DNA of 55,459 bases, taken from the IMG/VR virus record IMGVR_UViG_3300002334_000196, positions 1-55,459 of that record. One strand, given 5' to 3'. The notes beneath the pieces were generated by a model, which ran no database searches, had not been told where the DNA came from, and saw only the letters and a program-made list of their open reading frames with translations. The position numbers and the translations under genes were made by a program. The DNA is from a virus. Positions 7,443 through 15,992 of the stretch are shown piece by piece. Position 1 is the stretch's first letter. Each line of letters opens with the position of its first letter.

Positions 7443-10400
7443 ATGACATCAGGTATTGATCACGCAATCTTTCACGGCTTCGGCAAAAATTCAAATGAGT
7501 TCCCAGAATGGATGCAGGATAAAGTCACCATTTCTATCGGGCGAAATTCCAAAGACAAAAATTGGCGTACACAAGAATTCACCTTCTTCGAATTCCTTGC
7601 TGGCAACCTTGTGCATGAAGTAGGGACGAAGGATGGCCTGTCATTTCTACAGGGGTGTTTAGCCGAAGATCGCATCCAGCGTTTGAAAAAAGCAATGGTC
7701 GAAATGAACTTCATATCTCTCGACATCGACAACGGATTTCCCATCGACAAAATGATTGAACGGATCAAAGAAAATGATCTATTTGCTCTCGTATACACTT
7801 CCAACTCGCATGGCAATACCGAGGAAAATATTCTTCTCAAGACTATCAAAATGAAATTGAAGTTGGACAAAGATGAGAATGATATCGACGCTGATGATGT
7901 GCGTAAATATCTGCTTGAAGAGAAAAAATATCACCCCGGGGTTCTTGACAAATTCGAAGTCTCGCTGGAGTCGACTCGCTATGGGCGCGTGGCTGTTGTG
8001 AGTCATAGTCCTATGGATAAATACCGAGCGGTGTTCCCTTTGTATGAGCCCTTTCTCCCGGGAGAGGTCGCTGGCTCACAAGATGAGGGCTTTGCTATTT
8101 GGGCTAAGAAGTACGCCGGGGTAGCGCAGCAGCTGAAAATTGAATTTGATGCTTCTTGCACCGATGTCTCTCGGTTGTTTTATCGTGGACGCCACAAAGA
8201 AGATGCTCCATTTGAATCCCATTTGATTAATGGCGAGTTGCTGGACTTGATGTCTATCAAAGATGGCAACCCATCTGGCTACATAAAAATGACCGGCAAT
8301 GAATGGCTGGATCAAGAAGCGATGAGTTCTGGCGGCGATGAAGAGGGTGATTATTTCGATTACGATTTTCATGACAAGCGCGTAGAAGGCTTCCTCAAAA
8401 AGCATGGCAAAAACTTTCTTGCCTATGAATTTTGGGAAACCTACGGTGTCAAGCATTCCGAGGAAAAGGCTGGCAAAGGTACATTTGAATGCACCTTCAT
8501 TGGTGGGCATTCCGATCCGAATGACAAGACTGGATTCTGTGTAGCTGACGCCGGGGAACAATACGACACAGCCTTTATCCACTGCATGCATACCAGCTGC
8601 AAAGGATACAAGTATTCCATGCATTTGGATTCATTCCTGCATGACGAGGGCATAGAGTTTGACGAGCTTATGGAATTCGTCCCCGGCTTGGATGGCTCTG
8701 GCTCGGCAAATAGTTTGTCTGATTTGCTCGACGAAGAAACAGAGATTGAAGACTCAGGTCTCTACACAGAAAAAATTGGTAATCTGAATGTATCAAAAGA
8801 CGAATTCGACAACCTATCCGAGGACTATCAGGATTTTCTATCACTTATTTCTGACATGCCTGAAAAGAAAGAAGCTGCCCTGATCGACGCTATTAAGCGC
8901 TTGATTGGATTGGAGTTATCTTCTGCCATGAATGATCTGCATGTGTCTCAAATCTCCGATAATAGTGGCTTCGGTAAGCGGACTGTTGCGAAGCAGGTAA
9001 AGGATGTGATTAAGCAGTTGGCCGAGGAAGAATTTGGCACCGCTGATAAGCGTTACGACAAAGAAGTCAAACAGAATTTGCGCATCATGAATGAACGTCA
9101 TGCAATGGTCACTATGAACGGGCGCACGATCATAATGTACGACAAAGCCTATCGGCGCGATCCTGCAAAAAACTCTATCACCACAATGGTGCCATACGAT
9201 TTTAATATCCGTCACCGCAATAAAATGCTTGACGTATTTGATGTTGCTCAAGGCAATACAATACAAAAGAATGCTGCAGATGTGTGGCTTGACTGGGCAG
9301 ATCGGCGCGAATATTCGTCTCTGGTTTTTGATCCAAGCGGAGGAAATATTATGAAAGATGATGTTGACGGTCTGGGAAAGACCTATAATCTTTGGAACGG
9401 ATTTGCCGTTGAAGAAAAAGAAGATGGCAATTGTGACATGCTGCTTGATCACATCTATGAAAATATGTGTCACTCAAATGATGTATGGTATGACTTCTTT
9501 ATGTCTTGGTTTGCCCATATCATTCAGGTGCCGGAGGGTATCCCGGGTTGCGCAATCGTAATTCACGGAGATAAAGGTTGTGGTAAATCTATTGTCATGG
9601 AAGAAATATTTGCAAATATTTTACTACATCCATATGGAATGAAAACCGCCGATATGAAAACAGTGTTTGGTCACTTCAATGCGCGCGTCGAAAACAAATT
9701 GCTCGTTGTCATGACAGAAGCATTCTGGGGTGGCGACCGCACAGTAGAAGCAAACCTCAAAGATGCAATCACCAGCAATTCATTCACTCTCAAATTGAAG
9801 GGTGTCGATGATATGGAAATTCCAAACTATCGACGTTTTGCTTGCACGGCAAATGCTGGCTTCGTTGTTCCAGCGACCAAAGATGAACGCCGCTTCTTTG
9901 TGCTGAAATGCCTCTCAACTCTTTGTGGTAATCCAGAACATTTCGGAGCCCTAATGGATCAAATGTTGAATGAAGATGGGTACGGTAAACTCATGCACAT
10001 TTTAACAAATTGGCCTGAGCCGAAAGAAGGGTGGAAAGCTTATTTCTTCAAGCCGCCAGTCACTCCTTGGCTCCACGAACAGATTTCTCAGAACAAGCCT
10101 CACTGGGAAAAATGGTTGGACGATGCGCTTTATCAAGGAGAGGCCCTTCCTTCTTCGCAGTACGCCGATGATTTGGATGAGATTGTTTTCTCAGAAGACG
10201 AGGAAACTCTGGTGCCCCACAGTGTTATGCATGCGTGGTGGAAACATAATACTCGATCTAATCCACATACTTCTTTCATTAAAGAGTGCAAGAAATATAT
10301 GAATCAGACTTTCGAAGATGTTGTCACTTCTCGAAGGCGCGTAGCATCATATGCCAATCCGATCTGGTGCTACGTCTTTCCTCCACTCTCTGAAATGAGA

Positions 10401-10460
10401 GTTAACCATCCTTCAATCTTTGCTGAAACATGGCTTGACGACGAGCAAGAAGTGGCTTAG
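7443..10460 (+). CDS. Primase-polymerase / SF3 helicase fusion (NrS-1-like replication protein)
   Basis: A 1005-residue replication protein. The N-terminal third has a primase-polymerase-like metal site SLDIDNG (D94, D96) and a later SRLFYRGR segment. The C-terminal part, from about residue 700, is a superfamily 3 helicase: Walker A GDKGCGKS (near 709), Walker B LLVVMTEAFW, and a sensor/arginine region around ATKDERRFF. This resembles the DUF5906/NrS-1 polymerase helicase type. It should synthesise primers and unwind the origin for the family A polymerase. It is the only large plus-strand gene inside a minus-strand arm and has its own promoter at 7381-7409. Confidence 0.85.
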   Translation: MTSGIDHAIFHGFGKNSNEFPEWMQDKVTISIGRNSKDKNWRTQEFTFFEFLAGNLVHEVGTKDGLSFLQGCLAEDRIQRLKKAMVEMNFISLDIDNGFPIDKMIERIKENDLFALVYTSNSHGNTEENILLKTIKMKLKLDKDENDIDADDVRKYLLEEKKYHPGVLDKFEVSLESTRYGRVAVVSHSPMDKYRAVFPLYEPFLPGEVAGSQDEGFAIWAKKYAGVAQQLKIEFDASCTDVSRLFYRGRHKEDAPFESHLINGELLDLMSIKDGNPSGYIKMTGNEWLDQEAMSSGGDEEGDYFDYDFHDKRVEGFLKKHGKNFLAYEFWETYGVKHSEEKAGKGTFECTFIGGHSDPNDKTGFCVADAGEQYDTAFIHCMHTSCKGYKYSMHLDSFLHDEGIEFDELMEFVPGLDGSGSANSLSDLLDEETEIEDSGLYTEKIGNLNVSKDEFDNLSEDYQDFLSLISDMPEKKEAALIDAIKRLIGLELSSAMNDLHVSQISDNSGFGKRTVAKQVKDVIKQLAEEEFGTADKRYDKEVKQNLRIMNERHAMVTMNGRTIIMYDKAYRRDPAKNSITTMVPYDFNIRHRNKMLDVFDVAQGNTIQKNAADVWLDWADRREYSSLVFDPSGGNIMKDDVDGLGKTYNLWNGFAVEEKEDGNCDMLLDHIYENMCHSNDVWYDFFMSWFAHIIQVPEGIPGCAIVIHGDKGCGKSIVMEEIFANILLHPYGMKTADMKTVFGHFNARVENKLLVVMTEAFWGGDRTVEANLKDAITSNSFTLKLKGVDDMEIPNYRRFACTANAGFVVPATKDERRFFVLKCLSTLCGNPEHFGALMDQMLNEDGYGKLMHILTNWPEPKEGWKAYFFKPPVTPWLHEQISQNKPHWEKWLDDALYQGEALPSSQYADDLDEIVFSEDEETLVPHSVMHAWWKHNTRSNPHTSFIKECKKYMNQTFEDVVTSRRRVASYANPIWCYVFPPLSEMRVNHPSIFAETWLDDEQEVA

Positions 10461-10481
10461 ATATAGGGCACGGAGAATTTA

Positions 10482-10841
10482 ATGCAGAAACCAGATCAAC
10501 TCTCATTCGTCCTTTGCGATGAATTTGCAAAATTACTCCAGGCTCAGAAGGCAGATGATTTAATTCTTCTGACTTTTGTGACTGAATGGGCTGGTCCCTG
10601 CAACAAATTTGATATCATTCTTGATAACGCCGAAAAGAAGATTGGCGATAAGTGTTTGTTTTTATACTCCGATTTGGATGAAGACAAAGACCTTGGGATC
10701 ACATATGATTGCAAATTTGCTCCCAGTTTCGTTCTATTTAGGGGCGGAGAAATTGTCGCTGGCGGTGCCGGTTGCATAACTCTTCCACAATTAATGGAGT
10801 GGATCGACATACGTTTGAAGATATTAGCAAAGAATTCTTGA
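10482..10841 (+). CDS. Thioredoxin-like protein with a WAGPC active site
   Basis: A 119-residue thioredoxin-fold protein. The active-site motif is WAGPC (W36-C40), so the first catalytic cysteine of WCGPC is replaced by alanine. The cis-proline segment FAPSFVLFRGG and a C-terminal helix are present. With one cysteine it should not act as a normal dithiol reductant. It could be a monothiol protein or a purely structural partner. Because the phage has a T7-type polymerase, a processivity-factor role is an attractive but unproven idea. The gene follows the primase-helicase gene by 21 nt. Confidence 0.8.
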   Translation: MQKPDQLSFVLCDEFAKLLQAQKADDLILLTFVTEWAGPCNKFDIILDNAEKKIGDKCLFLYSDLDEDKDLGITYDCKFAPSFVLFRGGEIVAGGAGCITLPQLMEWIDIRLKILAKNS

Positions 10842-10869
10842 AGATTCTTTGAAAAAATGTTACCTTATT

Positions 10870-10939
10870 AGCGGAGTTCATTCCCCTGTGACTTCGCTAT
10901 AGGTTGAGCCGGAGGCGGGTTTGTTGTTGTTCCTGCCTC
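10870..10939 (+). other. Two hairpins in the leader of the lipoprotein hydrolase operon
   Basis: AGCGGAG (10870-10876) pairs with CTTCGCT (10892-10898), and GAGGCGGG (10912-10919) pairs with CCTGCCTC (10932-10939) with one mismatch. Neither has a clear T-run, so they may be attenuator or leader structures rather than a terminator. Confidence 0.35.
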
Positions 10940-10964
10940 TGCGCTCCCATAAAAAGGTGACGAT

Positions 10965-11489
10965 ATGCGTAAACTACTTCTCATTTTTATTCTCATATTC
11001 ATGGCTGGTTGCACAACCACGTCAGAATATAATCCTGCAAAACCATCATATGCAATCATGGGGCTTGGCGGCTCTTCTTTTGGTCATGGGTTAAAATCTC
11101 TTTCATCAAAAGTTGGCGCGAAGGTTTACACACGGCATGCCGGTAATCGCATCTACAATGACATCATAAAAAGAAGTGAAGCCGGTATACTCCATCGCCC
11201 ACTCATAATCATTGGTCACTCGCTCGGTGGTACCGCTGCAGCGAAGCTCTCGCGCCGGTTGGCAGCAGAGGGAATCAAGATCGACTATCTCGCCATCATC
11301 GACGCGCCGAAATCCCCTGTGGTTTCCAGGGTGCCTCGCTTCGTAGACAATTTTATCACCGACGATCCCATTGGTAGACCACTAAATCGTGGTACCGTTA
11401 TCGTAGTGAAGAACGCAAATCACATCAGCATTGCTGGTAAACCGAAAGTTCTGGCTCGTGTCAGGGCGATGATAAGGAGATCGAAATGA
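10965..11489 (+). CDS. Lipoprotein alpha/beta hydrolase
   Basis: A 174-residue protein with a lipoprotein signal peptide ending in the lipobox MAGC (C16), so it should be anchored to a membrane. The mature part has the nucleophile elbow GHSLGG (S86), a likely acid in LAIIDAP (D113) and a likely catalytic histidine in NANHIS (H153). This matches a small serine esterase or lipase-like fold. A phage-encoded lipoprotein hydrolase could act on the host envelope, for example in lysis or superinfection exclusion; that is inference. It overlaps the next gene by ATGA. Confidence 0.75.
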   Translation: MRKLLLIFILIFMAGCTTTSEYNPAKPSYAIMGLGGSSFGHGLKSLSSKVGAKVYTRHAGNRIYNDIIKRSEAGILHRPLIIIGHSLGGTAAAKLSRRLAAEGIKIDYLAIIDAPKSPVVSRVPRFVDNFITDDPIGRPLNRGTVIVVKNANHISIAGKPKVLARVRAMIRRSK

Positions 11490-11716
11490 CAGGCGTAACA
11501 ATGACAGTCTTTGTACTGGTCGGCATGATTTATGGCGAAGCTGGGCTAATGCTCAACGACAAATATCAGCAGGATTTCAGTCCACGCAATTTTCCTTCTA
11601 TGGATATATGTCGGAGGGTGGCTGCAGAAGTGATTCGCTTCAAGCCACCATTTATCAATGAAGTGAATATCACTTGCATCCCATTCGATAGCAACCTTGA
11701 CAGAAAGAGTGATTAA
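11486..11716 (+). CDS. Hypothetical protein, 76 aa, hydrophobic N terminus
   Basis: It starts inside an ATGA overlap with the hydrolase gene. The first 22 residues are hydrophobic and may be a signal peptide or membrane anchor. Two cysteines follow (C41, C64). Coupling to the hydrolase suggests a role at the envelope, but no family is recognised. Confidence 0.6.
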   Translation: MTGVTMTVFVLVGMIYGEAGLMLNDKYQQDFSPRNFPSMDICRRVAAEVIRFKPPFINEVNITCIPFDSNLDRKSD

Positions 11717-11756
11717 CTCTATGTTCGGGTAATATTAACCTCGACAGGAGAAATAA

Positions 11757-12140
11757 ATGTCACTACTGAAATCCCTCAAAAACGCTGTTATGTCATCCGG
11801 CGCAGCAGCTGCACTTGGCGTACCTCAACGCACAAATCCATATTCAAATGGCTTCCTCGCCGCAATGATGGACGCCGTGAATACCTCTCGCGTTTCAGTT
11901 CAGAAGCGCAAAGGTTTTCGAGATAGATTTCTGCCAGTCTTTGCAGATCATCTGAAAAAGATTGCTCGCTGGGGCGGACCTCCAATCATTTATGCTCACC
12001 CCACCTGTTTGTCTCCGGCGCAAAATGCCGAGCTGCATCAGGGACGCATCAATGCGGCACATGCCAAGCGCGCTCGCAAGAATGCAAAACGTCTTAGTGA
12101 CTTTGCTTCATGCGCCGATCCTATGGTCCGCGCAGCGTAA
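11757..12140 (+). CDS. Hypothetical protein, 127 aa
   Basis: An unrecognised basic protein preceded by AGGAGAAATAA, a strong ribosome binding site. It ends in a TAATG overlap with the GGQ protein gene, so the two are probably translated together. The C-terminal third is rich in alanine, arginine and lysine. Confidence 0.6.
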   Translation: MSLLKSLKNAVMSSGAAAALGVPQRTNPYSNGFLAAMMDAVNTSRVSVQKRKGFRDRFLPVFADHLKKIARWGGPPIIYAHPTCLSPAQNAELHQGRINAAHAKRARKNAKRLSDFASCADPMVRAA

Positions 12141-12493
12141 TGGCTAAAGAACTTCTATTTTCTGTAACTGCTAAAGACTGCCGCTGGGACTTCTATCGAG
12201 GTTCCGGCAAAGGTGGTCAAAAGCGTAACAAAACTGATAGCGCAGTTCGGTGTACTCACATCGATTCTGGTGCTGTTGGTAATTGTGAAGAGCATCGGTC
12301 TCAGCTCAGAAACAAAATGGAAGCGTTCAGGCGCATGTCTGCCACAGGCATATTCAAGGCATGGCATAAGATCGAGACAGCCAAGAGACTTGGGTTGTAC
12401 GATGGACTGGATGCAAAAGTTGATAAACAGCTGCGCCAGACAAAAGTCGAGATTATCGATCCTGACACAGGTAACTGGACAGAAACAATATGA
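12140..12493 (+). CDS. GGQ-domain release-factor-like protein
   Basis: A 117-residue protein with the peptidyl-tRNA hydrolysis motif GKGGQKRNK (GGQ at residues 25-27), followed by a segment typical of class I release factor domain 3. It lacks the codon-recognition domains of RF1/RF2, so it resembles short rescue factors such as ArfB, or the catalytic core of RF-like phage proteins. It may release peptides from stalled ribosomes. Its stop codon (12491-12493) overlaps the 5' end of the tRNA-Cys gene, so transcript processing could affect both. The start at 12140 is fixed by the TAATG overlap. Confidence 0.8.
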   Translation: MAKELLFSVTAKDCRWDFYRGSGKGGQKRNKTDSAVRCTHIDSGAVGNCEEHRSQLRNKMEAFRRMSATGIFKAWHKIETAKRLGLYDGLDAKVDKQLRQTKVEIIDPDTGNWTETI

Positions 12494-12567
12494 CATAGTG
12501 GCGGAAACGGTAAGCGCAGTTGACTGCAAATCTTCACATGTGGGTTCGATTCCCACCTATGTCTCCA
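12492..12567 (+). tRNA. tRNA-Cys (GCA)
   Basis: The acceptor stem GACATAG/CTATGTC is a perfect 7 bp. The T arm GTGGG-TTCGATT-CCCAC is perfect. The anticodon loop is CTGCAAA, the discriminator is T and CCA is encoded. The anticodon stem has two mismatches. It overlaps the stop codon of the GGQ protein gene by two bases and lies far from the main tRNA array. Confidence 0.8.
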
Positions 12568-12573
12568 AAATCC

Positions 12574-12750
12574 TCAATCATCAGTATTTGAATAGTGCCA
12601 GCATCTACCGCCACGCCAGAACTCTTGTTTCCGGCAGACAAAGGATAGCCATGTAATAGTATTCTGTCGAGTGATCACAGGATGCCATGCAAACCATCGG
12701 TGCCATATTTTTGTGTTTAGTGGCTCTTTTTTCTTCATAGTATATTTCAT
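12574..12750 (-). CDS. Small tryptophan-rich phage protein, 58 aa
   Basis: Short gene with AGGAG upstream of its ATG at 12750. The product contains TKIWHRWFAWHPV (near residue 13) followed by a W-rich tail. This reminds me of a small protein family common in phages with an HRWFAWxPV core, whose function is unknown. It follows the zinc-site gene by only about 10 nt. Confidence 0.65.
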   Translation of the reverse strand: MKYTMKKKEPLNTKIWHRWFAWHPVITRQNTITWLSFVCRKQEFWRGGRCWHYSNTDD

Positions 12751-12759
12751 GGCATGCTC

Positions 12760-13449
12760 CTAATCAGTGTACGCGATAAATTTAAATTTGCCGTTGCCAA
12801 AACTTTCCCATCTTCCCCCAAAAGTGCCATCAACTTTTTTTAAGACTTCGGCTCGTGTTGTCCCTTTAGGATATACGCCTTCGCATATCTGAGATGAATT
12901 ACTGTGGGAGTTGATATAATAATCGATTTTTGTGTTATCCAGCTTGCGCCGACCATGGCTGGTAAGCACACCGGTGTCTTTATTAACTGACACTACATGA
13001 TCATTTATAATGTGAATAATTGACTCTTCTTTCCATCCACATTTCGGGCATTCTAAATGCTGATCGGTGCAGTAAGAGCAAGGTGGGTTTATGTGGCATG
13101 AACATCCCATCTCTGGATGATCAGGATAATATTCCAATAAACCTTTGCATATGTTTCCTTCGCCATCGGTTCGTGTACATGCATAGCCTTCTTCACTGCC
13201 GTAAAGTGCTTCTTCAATAAGTTCGTTTGTGGTATTACACAAATCAATAAGTTTCTCAATCGTCATTTTGGCAGTTGTCGGCTGTACAGATTTCTCTTGC
13301 TCTAACTGATCCAGTACACCGCCAAGGCGTTCTTTGTCACCTCCGCTCCGAACATACTCCATCAAGGAAGATGGATTGCTCTGGCGCGTTGGGCGTCCTT
13401 CGATCATATCACGAGCGAGTCCATCAGCTCTTGTCGATGGTTTTTTCAT
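12760..13449 (-). CDS. Hypothetical protein with zinc-binding cysteines, 229 aa
   Basis: No known family recognised. The middle (residues about 90-140) has a cysteine cluster including CSCH, CSYC and CPKCGW, which suggests one or two zinc ribbons. The C-terminal 40 residues, ending GGRWESFGNGKF, look like a small separate domain. GGAG precedes the ATG at 13449. It lies downstream of rtcB in the same direction with an 18-nt gap, so a role in RNA metabolism is possible. Confidence 0.6.
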   Translation of the reverse strand: MKKPSTRADGLARDMIEGRPTRQSNPSSLMEYVRSGGDKERLGGVLDQLEQEKSVQPTTAKMTIEKLIDLCNTTNELIEEALYGSEEGYACTRTDGEGNICKGLLEYYPDHPEMGCSCHINPPCSYCTDQHLECPKCGWKEESIIHIINDHVVSVNKDTGVLTSHGRRKLDNTKIDYYINSHSNSSQICEGVYPKGTTRAEVLKKVDGTFGGRWESFGNGKFKFIAYTD

Positions 13450-13467
13450 TTATAAACTCCAATTTGT

Positions 13468-14883
13468 TTAGCTGAATTGCTCGTTAGCATAATTTCGCCA
13501 ATCGAACACACCACCCATGATGCATCCATACGGCAACACTTGGTCTACGATCTGTGCAAGCTCATACTTTTTGATACCTTCACGGATCATCGACGCATTT
13601 TTATAGGCGGATGGTAGCTCAGTCACGTCAGCTTCGCCGGACCAGAACCTCATATCGATATCACGAGTTTCTTCTTCGAAAGCCTGCGCGTCAGAGATAC
13701 CAACGGCTACTAGGTCTCTTTTGTGCTGGGCGCGTGAAATCAGCCTGCCTGCGCCGTGTGGAGCGAATCCAAGGGCATCAGGGTTGTCGCTGCCACGAGT
13801 GATTAGAATCGGCTCAGCGGCGTTTAATGGTATGATGGTGAACATTTTAGCATCATCTGCCCAACCGTCGAAGGCTGGAGTCGCACCTTTGCCATGCAGA
13901 AACATGCCATTGCGCTTGAATACGAAATTGTGTTCGTTCCAGAAGCGGTTAACAGTACGTATATTATTAGCCTTAGCCATAGCGCGATAACTAGAACTTG
14001 CATGAATCAAAGTATGATTCAATTTAGTCCAGTCGCGCATGATCTGCAGAGCTTTCCAGTATTCAATACCTTCTGCGCTTTCAGAGTCAATCCAAGCATT
14101 TGATTTATGGGTAGCCGGAGAAATAGACTTGGTGTATTTCTGAGCTGCCTTCATGCCAATTTTATATAGGCGAGCGCCAGGGCCGCGAGAACCAGAGTGA
14201 GTTACAAGAGTAGTGTTGCCGCTAGATTGCATAGTGCCAACCGAGGCAAAATGGTTTCCATCGCCAGAACTGCCAAGATGGCGGTTTGCAAGGTCCAACA
14301 TATGTGGATCATTCAGGAATGAATTCCCCATGAACGCTTCCAACAATTCATCAGTCATGCGATATCTGTCTGGACCACCGGGGCCGAAATGCACAGCATC
14401 ACTCACCGCATCCAATAGGATAGCAGGGGTTACGTTTTTGTACTCAGTCAAGAACATAGAGCAGCAGATATCGGCACTGTGCCAACCGGGATGAATGTGT
14501 GGGCTTTCCACAACAGTGCCAACCGGCATTGAATTAGGTCCAGTAGGACAGGCGTCAGGTAATACAGTTGCGCGAGTGGCGACCGGAGTACGCATGAGTT
14601 TGCCCATGATTTTTTCTACAGCCAAGAGGTTATCTAGGTCGTATTCGCATCCAGCAGTTGTTAGGATGTTGAAAGTCACATTGGCAAGGGGATCAAGGCT
14701 GAGAGGTTTCAGCTCAAGTTTTGGTACAGGAATGAATTCATCCTGTGCCAAAAGTAAGTTTTTGATGCCTTCAAGACTGCGCTCGTCAATGTACGTCTGC
14801 TGATTGGCATATGCCAACATAACAGGAAACAATGGACCGGGGTTGAAACCCCATTCGATTAAATGTCTGCCGGTGATGTTCAT
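13468..14883 (-). CDS. rtcB: RtcB-type RNA ligase
   Basis: A 471-residue RtcB homologue. RtcB joins 2',3'-cyclic phosphate or 3'-phosphate RNA ends to 5'-OH ends with Mn2+ and GTP, mainly in tRNA repair and splicing. Visible conserved elements are the DxxC metal ligands (D138, C141), SSGDGNHF (H211), THSGSRG (H229), NEHNFVF (H318), GKGATPAF, and the guanylylated histidine motif APHGAGR (H376). All key ligands seem present, so it is probably active. The start overlaps the upstream gene by ATGA. The phage also carries tRNAs and a PNKP-like 3'-phosphatase. Confidence 0.92.
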   Translation of the reverse strand: MNITGRHLIEWGFNPGPLFPVMLAYANQQTYIDERSLEGIKNLLLAQDEFIPVPKLELKPLSLDPLANVTFNILTTAGCEYDLDNLLAVEKIMGKLMRTPVATRATVLPDACPTGPNSMPVGTVVESPHIHPGWHSADICCSMFLTEYKNVTPAILLDAVSDAVHFGPGGPDRYRMTDELLEAFMGNSFLNDPHMLDLANRHLGSSGDGNHFASVGTMQSSGNTTLVTHSGSRGPGARLYKIGMKAAQKYTKSISPATHKSNAWIDSESAEGIEYWKALQIMRDWTKLNHTLIHASSSYRAMAKANNIRTVNRFWNEHNFVFKRNGMFLHGKGATPAFDGWADDAKMFTIIPLNAAEPILITRGSDNPDALGFAPHGAGRLISRAQHKRDLVAVGISDAQAFEEETRDIDMRFWSGEADVTELPSAYKNASMIREGIKKYELAQIVDQVLPYGCIMGGVFDWRNYANEQFS

Positions 14884-15173
14884 CCATTGCCTCCAAAAAT
14901 TTTGATGATGTCTGCGTCGATATATTCTTTACTGTCAACAGTATTATTGACTGGCTCCAGTTTGCTCATGTAATCAAGAAACTTAGTAGCTTCATCATCA
15001 TACATCCACTCATTAACTGAGATTGTGGTGGTGTCGATTGCAGACCAATATGCAGCCCAGATGATTCCAAAATCTTCCAAGCCTACACGGTGGCCTGATG
15101 TCAGACTGACGCTGTACCCATTTGAAAACGTCATAGTGACGTTTGTTCTTGATCCTTGCTGAGTTATTTTCAT
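14880..15173 (-). CDS. Hypothetical protein, 97 aa, upstream of rtcB
   Basis: Unrecognised acidic protein with AAGGA before its ATG at 15173. It is coupled to rtcB by an ATGA overlap. It could be an accessory factor for the ligase, but no motif supports this beyond position. Confidence 0.55.
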   Translation of the reverse strand: MKITQQGSRTNVTMTFSNGYSVSLTSGHRVGLEDFGIIWAAYWSAIDTTTISVNEWMYDDEATKFLDYMSKLEPVNNTVDSKEYIDADIIKIFGGNG

Positions 15174-15220
15174 ATTGATTCCTTTTCTTCTGCATACACC
15201 TTTATGGACGTTAAGTCAAA

Positions 15221-15254
15221 CAAAAACCCCGATGCGATTTCTCGTACCGAGGTT
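15221..15254 (-). terminator. Rho-independent terminator (minus strand)
   Basis: On the minus strand AACCTCG pairs with CGGGGTT (one G-T pair), with an inner CGA-GAAA-TCG hairpin, followed by a T-run. It lies between the exonuclease gene and the rtcB operon and should end transcripts from the exonuclease gene. Confidence 0.55.
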
Positions 15255-15381
15255 CTGTCAATTTATTAATTCGTATTATTTGCTACTGTGTGTTTTGTTT
15301 CTCATTGGGATTGGATTAGCTCTTCATCAGGGCGTCTCCTTTGTTGGTGTGAAGTTTTCTCACTGTTTGAAGTGCCTATTG

Positions 15382-15924
15382 CTAGGCGAGTACGACAGTC
15401 TTACCGCATTTTTCGTAAGCTGTCAACACTCCTATGATTTGAGCCTCACAATCGGACACGGCGTCATGTGGAGTCACTGCCGGTGGCTGTGTTACATCTG
15501 CCATTTCAAGCACAGTTCGCACATCCATTCTATTCTTGTATGTCCAAGGCGTTGATGTGTAATACTTTCCATAAAAATAACCCAGAAGACCCATGTCGAA
15601 GTCTGGTGACTTAGCCCAAAAATGAGTGCAACCGGAACAATATTCAGAAAGACCACGCATGCCATTGACAATATTATGAGTGCCGGACATGACTTTAGCC
15701 AGAACTTTAGGGTCTTGCTGCAGCCACCATTTCAAAGTCTCTGCATCAATAATAGCGTTGAGCGATGGTGGGTAATTTGGATCAATGCCCATCTCGAAAT
15801 CTCTAACAAAAACATAGCCGGTGCGAGGATCAAAGCGCTTGGCCCCAATTTGAATGATAACCGAGCCAGGTTGTGTCCCAAGCGTTTCGATGTCGATCAT
15901 TACATGTCTGGTTTCGTGTGTCAT
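15382..15924 (-). CDS. DEDDh 3'-5' exonuclease (RNase T-like)
   Basis: A 180-residue exonuclease with all three DEDD motifs: MIDIETLGT (Exo I), SPDFDMGLL (Exo II) and HDAVSDCEAQ (Exo III, histidine type). The sequence resembles the RNase T/Rv2179c-like 3'-5' exoribonuclease group used by many phages. It may trim tRNA 3' ends or degrade RNA or DNA. The start at 15924 is preferred over 15936 because GGAG lies between the two ATGs. It stands alone between a terminator and a repeat-containing promoter region. Confidence 0.85.
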   Translation of the reverse strand: MTHETRHVMIDIETLGTQPGSVIIQIGAKRFDPRTGYVFVRDFEMGIDPNYPPSLNAIIDAETLKWWLQQDPKVLAKVMSGTHNIVNGMRGLSEYCSGCTHFWAKSPDFDMGLLGYFYGKYYTSTPWTYKNRMDVRTVLEMADVTQPPAVTPHDAVSDCEAQIIGVLTAYEKCGKTVVLA

Positions 15925-15944
15925 TATCGTCTCCATTTGTATAA

Positions 15945-15992
15945 CTATAGGTTTACTTTTAGGCGTGGAATGTCAACCTATAGGTTTACTTT
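15945..15992 (-). promoter_or_regulatory. Direct repeat CTATAGGTTTACTTT, probable promoter/operator region
   Basis: Two exact 15-bp copies at 15945-15959 and 15978-15992 are 33 bp apart, that is three helical turns. A TTGACA box on the minus strand lies between them. The region precedes the exonuclease gene. The upstream copy overlaps the 3' end of the preceding gene. Confidence 0.45.

Noticed and set aside
8916-9473. A 185-codon minus-strand frame inside the primase-helicase gene
   Set aside because: It is the mirror frame of a clearly coding sequence with conserved motifs on the plus strand.
12213-12656. A plus-strand frame of 147 codons across the GGQ gene and tRNA-Cys
   Set aside because: It runs through the tRNA and overlaps the better supported GGQ reading frame.
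15264-15381. AAGGAG followed by an ATG on the minus strand
   Set aside because: The frame stops after three codons, so it is not a gene; a leader function is not supported.
15175-15555. A plus-strand frame of 126 codons with a hydrophobic stretch
   Set aside because: It overlaps the exonuclease gene and the terminator, and has no ribosome binding site.
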